Below, piece by piece: positions 1 through 7,361 of a DNA stretch of 18,350 nucleotides. Source of the stretch: Alphaproteobacteria bacterium (GTDB taxonomy: Bacteria > Pseudomonadota > Alphaproteobacteria > UBA6615); contig JAURLR010000211.1 in the NCBI GenBank assembly GCA_030831135.1, positions 1-18,350 on the forward strand. Reading direction: 5' to 3'. The translations under genes were made by a program, and so were the position numbers. The first letter of the stretch is position 1. Each line of letters begins with the position of its first letter. A model generated the notes under the pieces. It saw only the letters and a program-made list of their open reading frames with translations, ran no database searches and was not told the origin of the DNA.

Positions 1-1206
1 CTTCAGCGCGCGCGCACCTTCCTCGATCAGGGTCTCGGTAATTGCAACGGCGACCGGATGGCCGACCGCACGATACTGGCTCATCGGTGTCTTGTTCTGG
101 AACACGACGCGCGAACGCGCCTTGTAGTTCTTGTGGGTATAGGGCGCGCCCACATAGTTGATGACCTGAAGTGCTTCGAGCGCACTGGTGCGCGGATACA
201 TCGAATAGGCACCCACACCGGTCAGATCGTCCATCTCGATGGCGAGCAATTCGCCATCCTCGGCAAACGCAGCGCGCGCCGTGGCACGATGGTCGCGGGC
301 ATGCAGGTCGGTCAGGAAGGATTCGATACGGTCGGCGATGAATTTCACCGGCCGTTTGAGGATCAGCGAGATCGCCGCCGTGGCCATTTCATCGGGATAG
401 GTGTGGCCCTTGACGCCGTAGGCCCCCCCCACATCGCCACACACGATCCGGACATTCTGGTTCGGGATGTCGAGATGGCGGGCGAACAGGTCCTGCATCA
501 TGTGCGGGGCCTGATGGGAATGATAGGCCGTCAGACGATGCTCGGAAGAATGATAATCGGCGATGATCGCCCGGGATTCCGGGCACACGCCCGTATGCCG
601 CCCGAAATGCAGGGTGCGTTCGACCACCGTGTGGGCCTTCTCGAAGGCTGCGGCGGTGTCACCAATATCGTGATTCATCTCGAAAAGCAGATTGTCCCCC
701 AGATCGGGGTGCATCACCGGTGTATCGCTATCCATCGCCACTTCGGGATCAGCCAGCGCGGGAAGTTCCTCGAACTCCACCTCGAGAAGCTGCATCGCAT
801 CCTCGGCCTCGGCCCGGGAATTGGCGACAATCCCCGCAATCGGTTCGCCCTGCCAGCAGGCCCGGTCGATGGCGAGCGCGTGCTGGGGTGCTGATTTCAT
901 ACCCTTGAAATGGGCGAGCGTGCCGACCCAGGATGTGCAGACTTCCGCCACTTCCTTGCCGGTGATCACGCGAATCACGCCCGGGCAGGCCAGTGCGGCC
1001 GTGTCATCGATCGAGATAATGCGGGCATGGGCATAGGGTGAGCGGTAATAGACCACATGGACCATGCGCGGCAGGGTGAGATCATCCACATACTTGCCCT
1101 GTCCGGCAACCAGGCGCGCGGCATTGGCGCGCGGCACCGACTTGCCAATGAAACTGTTCTCGCGGTCGAGAACGCTGCCTTCGCCACTGTAATCAGACAC
1201 ACTCAT
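1..1206 (-). CDS. Xanthine/CO dehydrogenase-family molybdopterin-binding subunit, paralogue 1 (3' end outside window)
   Basis: This is the N-terminal 402 codons of a molybdenum hydroxylase large subunit; the frame stays open to the left edge, so about half the gene is missing. The ATG at 1206-1204 is preceded by a GCGGAAACA stretch that can serve as a weak ribosome binding site. Visible family features are the opening GKSVPRANAARL, the VDDLTLPRMVH region, the molybdopterin-loop segment GDVGGAYGVKGH and, at residues 377-384, QYRAVGHP. The last aligns with the AYRCSFR (form I) or AYRGAGR (form II) loop of CO dehydrogenase large subunits but matches neither. More than half of the residues look identical to the gene at 2020-4410, so the two are paralogues. 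Such subunits bind Mo-cytosine dinucleotide cofactor and hydroxylate a carbon of a heterocycle or aldehyde, working with [2Fe-2S] and FAD subunits, none of which is in view. The substrate is unknown. Confidence 0.9.
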   Translation of the reverse strand, partial: MSVSDYSGEGSVLDRENSFIGKSVPRANAARLVAGQGKYVDDLTLPRMVHVVYYRSPYAHARIISIDDTAALACPGVIRVITGKEVAEVCTSWVGTLAHFKGMKSAPQHALAIDRACWQGEPIAGIVANSRAEAEDAMQLLEVEFEELPALADPEVAMDSDTPVMHPDLGDNLLFEMNHDIGDTAAAFEKAHTVVERTLHFGRHTGVCPESRAIIADYHSSEHRLTAYHSHQAPHMMQDLFARHLDIPNQNVRIVCGDVGGAYGVKGHTYPDEMATAAISLILKRPVKFIADRIESFLTDLHARDHRATARAAFAEDGELLAIEMDDLTGVGAYSMYPRTSALEALQVINYVGAPYTHKNYKARSRVVFQNKTPMSQYRAVGHPVAVAITETLIEEGARALK

Positions 1207-1220
1207 TGTTTCCGCCCTGT

Positions 1221-1240
1221 GTTGATTGTTAACCGACAAC
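1221..1240. promoter_or_regulatory. Imperfect 20-bp palindrome in divergent intergenic region
   Basis: In the gap between the hydroxylase (minus) and DUF983 (plus) genes lies GTTG-N3-GTTAAC-N3-CAAC, symmetric at 14 of 20 positions. It ends about 15 bp upstream of the hydroxylase ATG, where an operator could act. No regulator gene is adjacent in the window. The symmetry is seen; an operator role is a guess. Confidence 0.25.
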
Positions 1241-1355
1241 CTAGAGACTTCGCGGAGACGAATCAAAGAGATGCGGCATGTCGCCGCTCAGGAATCCGTT
1301 ATCTCCCGGTCGTGGTATATCGGGTGGCGAAACTCCCAATTCCGGATGACAGATC

Positions 1356-1721
1356 ATGGACAACGGCGAAAAGCGCAATCTCTGGACCGCACTGGGACGC
1401 GGCCTGAAGGGAAGTTGTCCATCCTGTGGCCGGGCCGCCCTGTTCCGGGCCTATCTGAAACAGGTCGACACCTGCCCCGAATGCCACGAGGCATGGTCAG
1501 AAATCCGCTCCGATGATGCGGCACCCTGGCTGACGATCCTGATCGTCGGCCATGTGATGGCGCCGATCATGATCTCGATGTCGAAAAGCGGGCGCTTCAC
1601 TCCGCTGGAGATGAGTTTGATCCTGGTCCCGGTGCTGATCGGCCTGTCCCTGCTGATCCTGCCCCGCGCCAAGGCCGCGTTCATGGCCGCAATCTGGGCC
1701 CTGCGGGCACAGAGCTCCTAG
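1356..1721 (+). CDS. DUF983 family small membrane protein
   Basis: This 121-residue protein matches the DUF983 family, common in alphaproteobacteria. Near the N-terminus are two zinc-ribbon-like knuckles, CPSCG (about residues 21-25) and CPEC (about 40-43). Two hydrophobic, probably membrane-spanning segments follow, at about residues 58-76 and 85-103, then a short basic tail. In other alphaproteobacteria DUF983 genes often lie near cytochrome oxidase assembly genes, but no defined reaction is established and none of those genes is here. It sits alone on the plus strand between two minus-strand hydroxylase paralogues. Its end converges on the second paralogue across about 300 bp of palindromic repeats. 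Confidence 0.88.
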   Translation: MDNGEKRNLWTALGRGLKGSCPSCGRAALFRAYLKQVDTCPECHEAWSEIRSDDAAPWLTILIVGHVMAPIMISMSKSGRFTPLEMSLILVPVLIGLSLLILPRAKAAFMAAIWALRAQSS

Positions 1722-1738
1722 CAGGGACAAATCCACAA

Positions 1739-1827
1739 CGTCATTGCGAGCCGAAGGCGACGCAATCCAGAGGTGCCCCCCACCGAACTGGATTGCTTCG
1801 TCGGCCTATGGCCTCCTCGCAATGACG
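1739..1827. repeat. Palindromic intergenic repeat, CGTCATTGCGAG family
   Basis: The element starts CGTCATTGCGAG and ends CTCGCAATGACG, a perfect 12-bp terminal inverted repeat. An inner pair CAATCCAG/CTGGATTG flanks a short unpaired centre. Each half also folds on itself, for example GCC-GAA-GGC on the left and GGCC-TAT-GGCC on the right. It lies just downstream of the DUF983 stop and could act as a transcription barrier between convergent genes. Sequences with these termini are, to my knowledge, widespread intergenic repeats in alphaproteobacteria. A bare CGTCATTGCGAG half-copy recurs at 11432-11443. Confidence 0.85.
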
Positions 1828-1890
1828 GATGTGTACCGACGTATTTCAGGCACAAACATGAGTGGGAGCGGGTTTCGCAAAACCAACGCC

Positions 1891-2005
1891 TTCATCCTGA
1901 GGAGGACCGAAGGTCCGTCTCGAAGGATGCGTGAGTTCGCGCCCCCCGAACCTGCCAAGCACCCTTCGAGACGCTCGCTTTGCTCGCTCCTCAGGGTGAG
2001 GACGA
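1891..2005. repeat. Palindromic intergenic repeat, CATCCTGAGGAG family
   Basis: This is a second, distinct repeat. Its left arm contains CATCCTGAGGAG...CGTCTCGAAGGATG. Its right arm is the reverse complement of CACCCTGAGGAG...CGTCTCGAAGGGTG. The arms are separated by roughly 20 bp. Each arm is itself a hairpin (CATCCT with AGGATG; CACCCT with AGGGTG), and the left arm has a perfect inner GGACC-GAA-GGTCC hairpin. It ends about 15 bp short of the hydroxylase stop at 2020-2022. Together with the preceding repeat it fills most of the 298-bp gap between the convergent genes; nothing else was recognised there. Confidence 0.85.
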
Positions 2006-2019
2006 GATTGTCGATCCCC

Positions 2020-4410
2020 CTAGAACTTGCCCAACGCCTTCATGATCCGTTCCGGCGTGATCGGCTGGTGGGACAGGCGCACATCAAACGGGGAGAGCGC
2101 GTCGTTGATCGCGTTCATCACCACCGCCGGCGCGCCCGCCGTACCCGCTTCGCCTGCGCCCTTGGCCCCCAGCTCGGAATCACCCGCCGGGGTTTCCACA
2201 TGGCCAACCTCGATATCGGGCATCTCCCCGGCCATCGGAACCAGATAATCGGCCATATTGGCATTCACCATATTGCCGTCACGGTCGTAGCGGCACTCTT
2301 CCATCAGTGCGCCGCCCAGACCTTGAATCACGCCACCGCGCACCTGTTCATCGACAAGCTGCGGATTGATCACCGTGCCGCAATCCTCGACCACCCAGTG
2401 CTTGAGGATTTTCACAAATCCGATCTCGGGATCGACCTCGACATAACAGGCCTGAATGCCGTTGGTGAAGGCGATGTTGTATTCGCGCGGCACGAAATGG
2501 CGGGTCGCCATCAGTTCGGGCTGGAACCCCTTGGGAATCAGGTCGGAGCGGAAATAGGAAATCCGCGCCAGTTCATCCAGCCCCATCCGCTCATTCTCCG
2601 TCCCCAAATCGACGATGGCGCCTTTCTGGATGTCGAGGGTCACCGGATCGGCCTGCAGCAGCTGGCCCGCGATCTCCTTGATGTTCTGGCGCAGAACCTT
2701 GGCAGCCTGCAACACCGCCTCACCGCCGATACCCGCGCCACGTGAACCCCATGTGCCGCCACCGGTGGGCACATGATCGGTGTCCCCAGTCACGACCTTC
2801 ACCTTGTCGGGCGAGGTTCCGAAGGCCGAGGCCGCGATCTGTGCGACAATGGCGTCGGTGCCCTGCCCCTGTTCGGTGATCGAGGTGTGCACCACAAGCG
2901 AGCCGCTGGAATCCAGCCGCACCTGCGCACCGTCCTGAGAGGAAATCCGTGCCCCGCCGATGCCGTACATCGCCGCCCCCGGATTGGTGAGTTCGATCAT
3001 CGCTGCAAAGCCGATGCCCCGATACACACCCTTCTCGCGCAAGGAATCACGCTCGGCCCGCATGCCGTCATAGTCGATCGCCGCCATCAGCTTGTCGAGC
3101 GAGGCGTGATGAGACAGGCCTTCAAAGATGATGCCGCTGGCGCCCTTAGTCGGATAGGCGTCATCAGCAATCAGATTGCGGCGGCGAATCTCGACCGGGT
3201 CCATGCCCAGTTCGCGCGCGCCCATATCAACAAGCGCTTCGGTCACCGCGAAGGCCACCGGATGCCCCACCGCCCGGTACTGGCACATCACGTTCTTGTT
3301 CTGGAACACGACCTTTGCCTTGGCACGGTAGTTGGTGTGCTTGTACGGGCCGCCGGTGAAGTTGAGGACCTGATTGGCCTCCATCGCGCTGGTGCGCGGA
3401 TACATGGAATAGGGCCCGACACCGGTCAGGTCGTCGATTTCGATGGCGGTGATATCGCCCTCGGCATTGAAGGCCATCTTGGCGTGCACGCGATGGGCGC
3501 GGGCATGGATATCGGTCAGGAAGGATTCGAGCCGGTCGGCAGCAAACTTGACCGGGCGTCCGAGCATCTTCGAGAGCGCGGCGGCTGCCATTTCATCGGC
3601 ATAGACATGCACCTTGATCCCGAAGGACCCGCCGACATCCTTGCAGATCACGCGCACATCACCTTCGGGCACGTGCAGATGCTTGGCGAAGATGTGCTGC
3701 ATCATGTGCGGCGCCTGATTCGACATGTGCACGGTCAGTTTTTCGTCGGCCTCGTCGTAATCGGCGAGGATCACGCGCGGTTCCAGCGTCACGCCCGTGT
3801 GGCGGTCGAAATGGTAGGTCTCTTGCGCGATGTAATGCGCGGCAGCGAAGGCAGCATCCACGTCACCGGCTTCGACACCGTTCTCGAACGCGATATTGTC
3901 GCCCAGTTCCGGGTGAATCACATGGGTCCCCGGGTCACCGGCGGTTTCTTCGTCGGTCACGGCGGGCAGGACGTCATATTCCACTTCGATCATCGCGGCA
4001 GCATCTTCAGCTTCCGCGCGACTATGGGCGACAACGGCGGCCACCGCCTCACCCTGCCAGGCCACCTGATTGACGGCGATGGCGTGCTGGGGGGCAGACT
4101 TCAGCCCCTTGAAATGGGTCAAAACCCCGACCCAGGGGTCGCAATATTCGGCCATCTCCTTGCCCGTGACGATCCGCACGACGCCGGGCATCGCCTTTGC
4201 TGCGCCGGTATCAATGCTCTTGATCATCGCGCTGGCATGGGGCGAACGCAGGAAAACCGCATGCACCATCCGCGGCAGTTTCAGATCATCAACGAACTGT
4301 CCCTTGCCGCGCACGAGCTTGCGTACATTGGGGCGCGGCACGACCTTGCCGATGTAACTGTTGGGGCGTCCCAGGACGCTGGAGTCGGGATTGGTTGCCT
4401 GATCGGTCAT
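2020..4410 (-). CDS. Xanthine/CO dehydrogenase-family molybdopterin-binding subunit, paralogue 2 (complete)
   Basis: This complete 796-residue molybdenum hydroxylase large subunit has the usual family length. The ATG at 4410 is preferred over an in-frame ATG 30 bases upstream because GGAG lies 8 bases before it and the paralogue begins similarly. Family features include SYIGKVVPRPNVRKLV near the N-terminus, DVGGSFGIK at about 258-266 (molybdopterin loop) and GAKGAGEAG near the C-terminus, whose Glu, about residue 754, is the expected catalytic base. At 377-384 the loop is QYRAVGHP: Ala replaces the form I CO dehydrogenase active-site Cys, and His replaces the Arg of both canonical loops. It is therefore unlikely to oxidise CO. 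The gene follows the acyl-CoA dehydrogenase by 53 bp on the same strand, so co-transcription is likely. The FeS and FAD subunits are absent from the window. The substrate is unknown. Confidence 0.95.
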   Translation of the reverse strand: MTDQATNPDSSVLGRPNSYIGKVVPRPNVRKLVRGKGQFVDDLKLPRMVHAVFLRSPHASAMIKSIDTGAAKAMPGVVRIVTGKEMAEYCDPWVGVLTHFKGLKSAPQHAIAVNQVAWQGEAVAAVVAHSRAEAEDAAAMIEVEYDVLPAVTDEETAGDPGTHVIHPELGDNIAFENGVEAGDVDAAFAAAHYIAQETYHFDRHTGVTLEPRVILADYDEADEKLTVHMSNQAPHMMQHIFAKHLHVPEGDVRVICKDVGGSFGIKVHVYADEMAAAALSKMLGRPVKFAADRLESFLTDIHARAHRVHAKMAFNAEGDITAIEIDDLTGVGPYSMYPRTSAMEANQVLNFTGGPYKHTNYRAKAKVVFQNKNVMCQYRAVGHPVAFAVTEALVDMGARELGMDPVEIRRRNLIADDAYPTKGASGIIFEGLSHHASLDKLMAAIDYDGMRAERDSLREKGVYRGIGFAAMIELTNPGAAMYGIGGARISSQDGAQVRLDSSGSLVVHTSITEQGQGTDAIVAQIAASAFGTSPDKVKVVTGDTDHVPTGGGTWGSRGAGIGGEAVLQAAKVLRQNIKEIAGQLLQADPVTLDIQKGAIVDLGTENERMGLDELARISYFRSDLIPKGFQPELMATRHFVPREYNIAFTNGIQACYVEVDPEIGFVKILKHWVVEDCGTVINPQLVDEQVRGGVIQGLGGALMEECRYDRDGNMVNANMADYLVPMAGEMPDIEVGHVETPAGDSELGAKGAGEAGTAGAPAVVMNAINDALSPFDVRLSHQPITPERIMKALGKF

Positions 4411-4463
4411 CGTTTGTCTCCACAAGGAACAAGTCCGCATCTGCGTGCGTTTGGTTACCCTGA

Positions 4464-5666
4464 TTATTCCACATCCGGGGCCCGAAGGCGATTGCGAACC
4501 GGGTGCCGATCGGCATCTTTCATCCCCAGCGTATCCTCGGCAATCAGAATCCGCTGGACGTTCGGGGTGCCCTCTCCGACGGCCAGCATATTGACGTATG
4601 CGGTGATCTTCTTGATCGGGTATTCATCGGCCAGCGCATATCCGGCAAAGATCTCAGCCGCTGAACTCGCAGCGTGTTTGGCGGCATTCACCGAAGCATA
4701 TTTGGCCAGCGAGGCCGCCCGGTTCGAAGCTTCGCCCCGATCCATCAACCAGGCCATGCGCTGCACCAGCAACCGCGCGGCGGCAACATTGACCGTCATA
4801 TCGGCGATCAGGTGCTGCACCATCTGGTATTCACCGATCGGCCTGCCGCCGACGACGCGGTCATTGGCATAGGCAACAGCGTGATCGAGACAGGCCTGGG
4901 CCAGCCCGACCGAGCGGGACGAAACCGTCAGCCGCCCGTATTCCAGCGCGTTCATGGCGATCTTGAAGCCTTCCCCCTCTTCACCAAGCCGGTTTGCGAC
5001 GGGGACTTCAAAATCATCGAGAAAGACTGCGTTGGAACACAGCGCGTTCGACAATCCGGTCATCGGGATCGGGTTCGCCGTAAAGCCGGGATAGATTTTC
5101 GGTTCGACGATGAACGCGCTCACCCCCCGATGGCCCGCCGCCGGGTCGGTCTTAGCAAACAGGATCCCCGTATCGGCCGCATTCGCAAAGGTGATCCACT
5201 GCTTCGAGCCGTTAAGGCGGTAGACGTCGCCATCGCGCACCGCCGTGGTTTTCATCGACCCTGCCGCATCCGATCCACCGCCGGGTTCCGACAGCGCAAA
5301 CATGCCGATCTTCCGGCCCGTGATCAGATCAGGGACGAAGCGTGCCACCTGATCGTCGCGGCCCCAGTTGAAGATCGTGAAGGGACAGGTCATCGCCTGC
5401 ATGTTCATCGCGTAGCCGAATTCCGGGGCCAGCCGGGAGATCGTTTCGGAAATGGCCGAGACCGCCATGAATCCGGCATCACTGCCACCAAGGCTCTCGG
5501 GAAAGGCTGCCCCGAAGAACCCGGCGTCACCCATTTTCCTGATAAGGGGATGCGGAAAGGCACCAGCCTCCTCAAACGCGCCCATCGCGGGAAGAATTTC
5601 GGTTTTGGCAAACCGTTCGACGGAGTCCGCAAGCGCCACGATATCTTCGGGAAGAGAGAATTCCAT
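4464..5666 (-). CDS. Acyl-CoA dehydrogenase family protein
   Basis: This 400-residue FAD-dependent acyl-CoA dehydrogenase would introduce an alpha,beta double bond into a CoA thioester, passing electrons to electron-transfer flavoprotein. Its length is typical. Visible motifs are FALSEPGGGSDAAG (about residues 123-136, flavin/substrate contact), QWITFAN (about 157-163), a C-terminal ALEYGRL helix region, and VGEGTPNVQR. The Glu of that last motif, about residue 365, occupies the catalytic-base position of medium-chain-type enzymes. AAAGGAGA lies about 10 bases before the ATG at 5666. The gene is divergent from the CoA-transferase pair across 77 bp and upstream of hydroxylase paralogue 2 in the same direction. 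This context suggests catabolism of a CoA-activated acid; the substrate cannot be read from sequence. Confidence 0.95.
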   Translation of the reverse strand: MEFSLPEDIVALADSVERFAKTEILPAMGAFEEAGAFPHPLIRKMGDAGFFGAAFPESLGGSDAGFMAVSAISETISRLAPEFGYAMNMQAMTCPFTIFNWGRDDQVARFVPDLITGRKIGMFALSEPGGGSDAAGSMKTTAVRDGDVYRLNGSKQWITFANAADTGILFAKTDPAAGHRGVSAFIVEPKIYPGFTANPIPMTGLSNALCSNAVFLDDFEVPVANRLGEEGEGFKIAMNALEYGRLTVSSRSVGLAQACLDHAVAYANDRVVGGRPIGEYQMVQHLIADMTVNVAAARLLVQRMAWLMDRGEASNRAASLAKYASVNAAKHAASSAAEIFAGYALADEYPIKKITAYVNMLAVGEGTPNVQRILIAEDTLGMKDADRHPVRNRLRAPDVE

Positions 5667-5743
5667 GAGAGTGCGTCTCCTTTATTCCTGCCGCCAACCA
5701 ATCTAACATCGGATGATCCGCGAAACGACGCCGGCAGGAAACC

Positions 5744-6577
5744 TTGAGCGACATTCTCACAACCGTCGAAGATCTGGCAGCCCGCATCCCCGATGGTGCA
5801 AAGCTGGCGCTCGCGCCCGACTATTCCGGCTGTTCCATGGCCACCATACGCGCGCTGATTGCGCGCGGCGTGCGCGGCCTCCATGTGGTCGGCGTGCCTT
5901 CGGTCGGTTTTCAGGGCGACATGCTGATCGGGGCGGGCTGTGTTGCAACCCTTGAGACCGCCGCCGTCACCCTCGAGGAATACGGCCCCGCCCCGCGCTT
6001 CACCGCGGCCATCAAGGCGGGAACCCTGCACATGATCGACGGCACCTGCCCGGCCATTCACTCCGGACTGCAAGCCGCCGAGAAAGGCATCCCTTTCATG
6101 CCCGTGCGCGGTATCGTCGGATCGGACCTGCTCAAGCACCGCGACGACTGGACCACCGGCACGGACCCGTTCGGTGAAGAAGACGGCCCCATCGTCATGG
6201 TGAAGGCGATCCGCCCGGATGTTACCCTGATCCACGCTCCGCTGGCCGACCGCCACGGCAATGTCTGGATCGGCGTGCGGCGCGAGATGATGCTGATGGC
6301 CCATGCCTCCCGCGAGACGCTGGTGACGGCAGACGAAATCTACGACGGCGATCTACTTGCCGATGAAAAACTCGCATCGGGCACCATCCCCGGGCTGTAT
6401 GTCAGCGCCGTCGCCGAAGCCAGGAACGGCGCCTGGCCCGTCGGCCTGTTCGGACGCTATGGCGGCGACGAAGCCCATTTGCGCGACTATCTGGAACGTG
6501 CGCGCACCGAAGAGGGCTTTGCCAGCTATCTCGACGAATTCGTCCATGCCCCCCATGCCCACAAGGCTGCAGAATGA
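5744..6577 (+). CDS. CoA-transferase alpha subunit, glutaconate CoA-transferase-like (TTG start)
   Basis: This 277-residue protein is the A subunit of a class I CoA-transferase of the glutaconate CoA-transferase type, moving CoA between carboxylic acids. Family features are the opening IPDGAKLALAP, HVVGVPSVGFQGDMLIGAG at about 43-61, and IRPDVTLIHAPLADRHGN at about 151-168, followed by VWIGVRREMMLMAHAS. The start is a TTG at 5744 with AGGAAACC just upstream; no in-frame ATG or GTG gives a better start. The stop overlaps the ATG of the beta subunit by 4 bases, indicating translational coupling and a heteromeric enzyme. Related IpdAB proteins act as ring-opening hydrolases in steroid breakdown, so true transferase activity is likely but not certain. 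Confidence 0.9.
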   Translation: MSDILTTVEDLAARIPDGAKLALAPDYSGCSMATIRALIARGVRGLHVVGVPSVGFQGDMLIGAGCVATLETAAVTLEEYGPAPRFTAAIKAGTLHMIDGTCPAIHSGLQAAEKGIPFMPVRGIVGSDLLKHRDDWTTGTDPFGEEDGPIVMVKAIRPDVTLIHAPLADRHGNVWIGVRREMMLMAHASRETLVTADEIYDGDLLADEKLASGTIPGLYVSAVAEARNGAWPVGLFGRYGGDEAHLRDYLERARTEEGFASYLDEFVHAPHAHKAAE

Positions 6578-7317
6578 ACGCGGACTTTCTTCCCGAAGAA
6601 CTGCTGATCGCCACGGTCGCGGACATGCTGGCCGGGTTGCGCCATGTCGCTGTCGGCGCGCAATCCCCGATCCCGGGCACCGCCGCGCTTCTCGCGCGTG
6701 CGCGTTGGGGCGGCGCCTTGCGCGTGTCCATGCTGGGCAGCGAAACCAACAGCCCCTTTACCGATGGTGGCCGCGAATTGTTCGATTGCGCCTCCCAGGG
6801 CCGGATCGATGCGTTCTTCCTGGGCGGCGGGCAGATCGACGGGCAGGCGAACATCAATCTCGTCGGCATCGGTGACTATCCCGACACCAAGGTCCGTTTC
6901 CCCGGCTCTTTCGGCTCGGCCTATCTGTATTTTCTGGTGCCCCGGGTGATCCTGTTCCGTGAGGAACACACTGCGCGGGTGCTCGTCCCCAAGGTCGATT
7001 TCATCAGCGCGCCGGGCGTGAGCGAAGAGAGTACCTATCGCAAGGGCGGGCCGCACGCACTGGTGACCGGGCGCTGCGTTTTCGATTTCGACGACACAGC
7101 CAAAAGGTTCTGCCTGCAAAGCGTGCATCCCGGTCACACTGTGGACGAAATCCGCGAACACACCGGCTTCGACTACGACACGCCCGATCATGTGCCCGAA
7201 ACGCCAGCACCCGATGCTGACACCTTGGCGCTGCTACGCGGAGACGTCGCCGACGCCGTCGCCGAACGCTACCCGGGTTTCGCGGCAAAGATTTTCGGTG
7301 CGGCCAACGCGGCCTGA
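6574..7317 (+). CDS. CoA-transferase beta subunit, glutaconate CoA-transferase-like
   Basis: This 247-residue partner overlaps the alpha gene at ATGA. Family features are VAVGAQSPIPGTAALLARA at about 26-44, GSETNSPFTDGG at about 55-66, GRIDAFFLGGGQIDGQANIN, the GSFGSAYLY segment, and VDFISAPG. Glu57 in GSETNS lies where the catalytic Glu of Acidaminococcus glutaconate CoA-transferase subunit B is found, which favours a transferase over the hydrolase-like IpdB group. That alignment is by eye. The C-terminus reads LRGDVADAVAERYPGF. The next gene is convergent, across 34 bp containing an inverted repeat. Confidence 0.9.
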   Translation: MNADFLPEELLIATVADMLAGLRHVAVGAQSPIPGTAALLARARWGGALRVSMLGSETNSPFTDGGRELFDCASQGRIDAFFLGGGQIDGQANINLVGIGDYPDTKVRFPGSFGSAYLYFLVPRVILFREEHTARVLVPKVDFISAPGVSEESTYRKGGPHALVTGRCVFDFDDTAKRFCLQSVHPGHTVDEIREHTGFDYDTPDHVPETPAPDADTLALLRGDVADAVAERYPGFAAKIFGAANAA

Positions 7318-7324
7318 GGCTGAC

Positions 7325-7361
7325 GGCTTACCCCAACGGGGTGCCCGAGCTTCAGTAAGCC
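7325..7361. terminator. Possible bidirectional terminator hairpin
   Basis: GGCTTAC (7325-7331) and GTAAGCC (7355-7361) form a perfect 7-bp stem, with a nested CCCC-AAC-GGGG hairpin inside the loop. The element sits between two convergent genes and overlaps the last codons of the PLP-enzyme gene. Neither side has a T-run, so intrinsic termination would be weak. Confidence 0.35.

Noticed and set aside
1739..2005. Possible CRISPR array or insertion sequence
   Set aside because: There are no regularly spaced identical repeats with variable spacers and no transposase or target-site duplication. The region is two different palindromic elements.
1744..2745. Plus-strand open frame (333 codons) starting in the palindromic repeats
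   Set aside because: Its first part is repeat sequence and the rest is antisense to the hydroxylase gene; no ribosome binding site or family motif was seen.
2020..4410. Identification as aerobic CO dehydrogenase large subunit (coxL)
   Set aside because: The form I AYRCSFR and form II AYRGAGR loops are both absent, and no coxM or coxS genes are beside it.
2773..4872. Very long plus-strand open frame (699 codons) opposite the hydroxylase and acyl-CoA dehydrogenase genes
   Set aside because: It lies antisense to two well-supported enzyme genes, its product has His/Arg/Gly-rich composition with no recognisable motif, and such frames are common opposite GC-rich genes.
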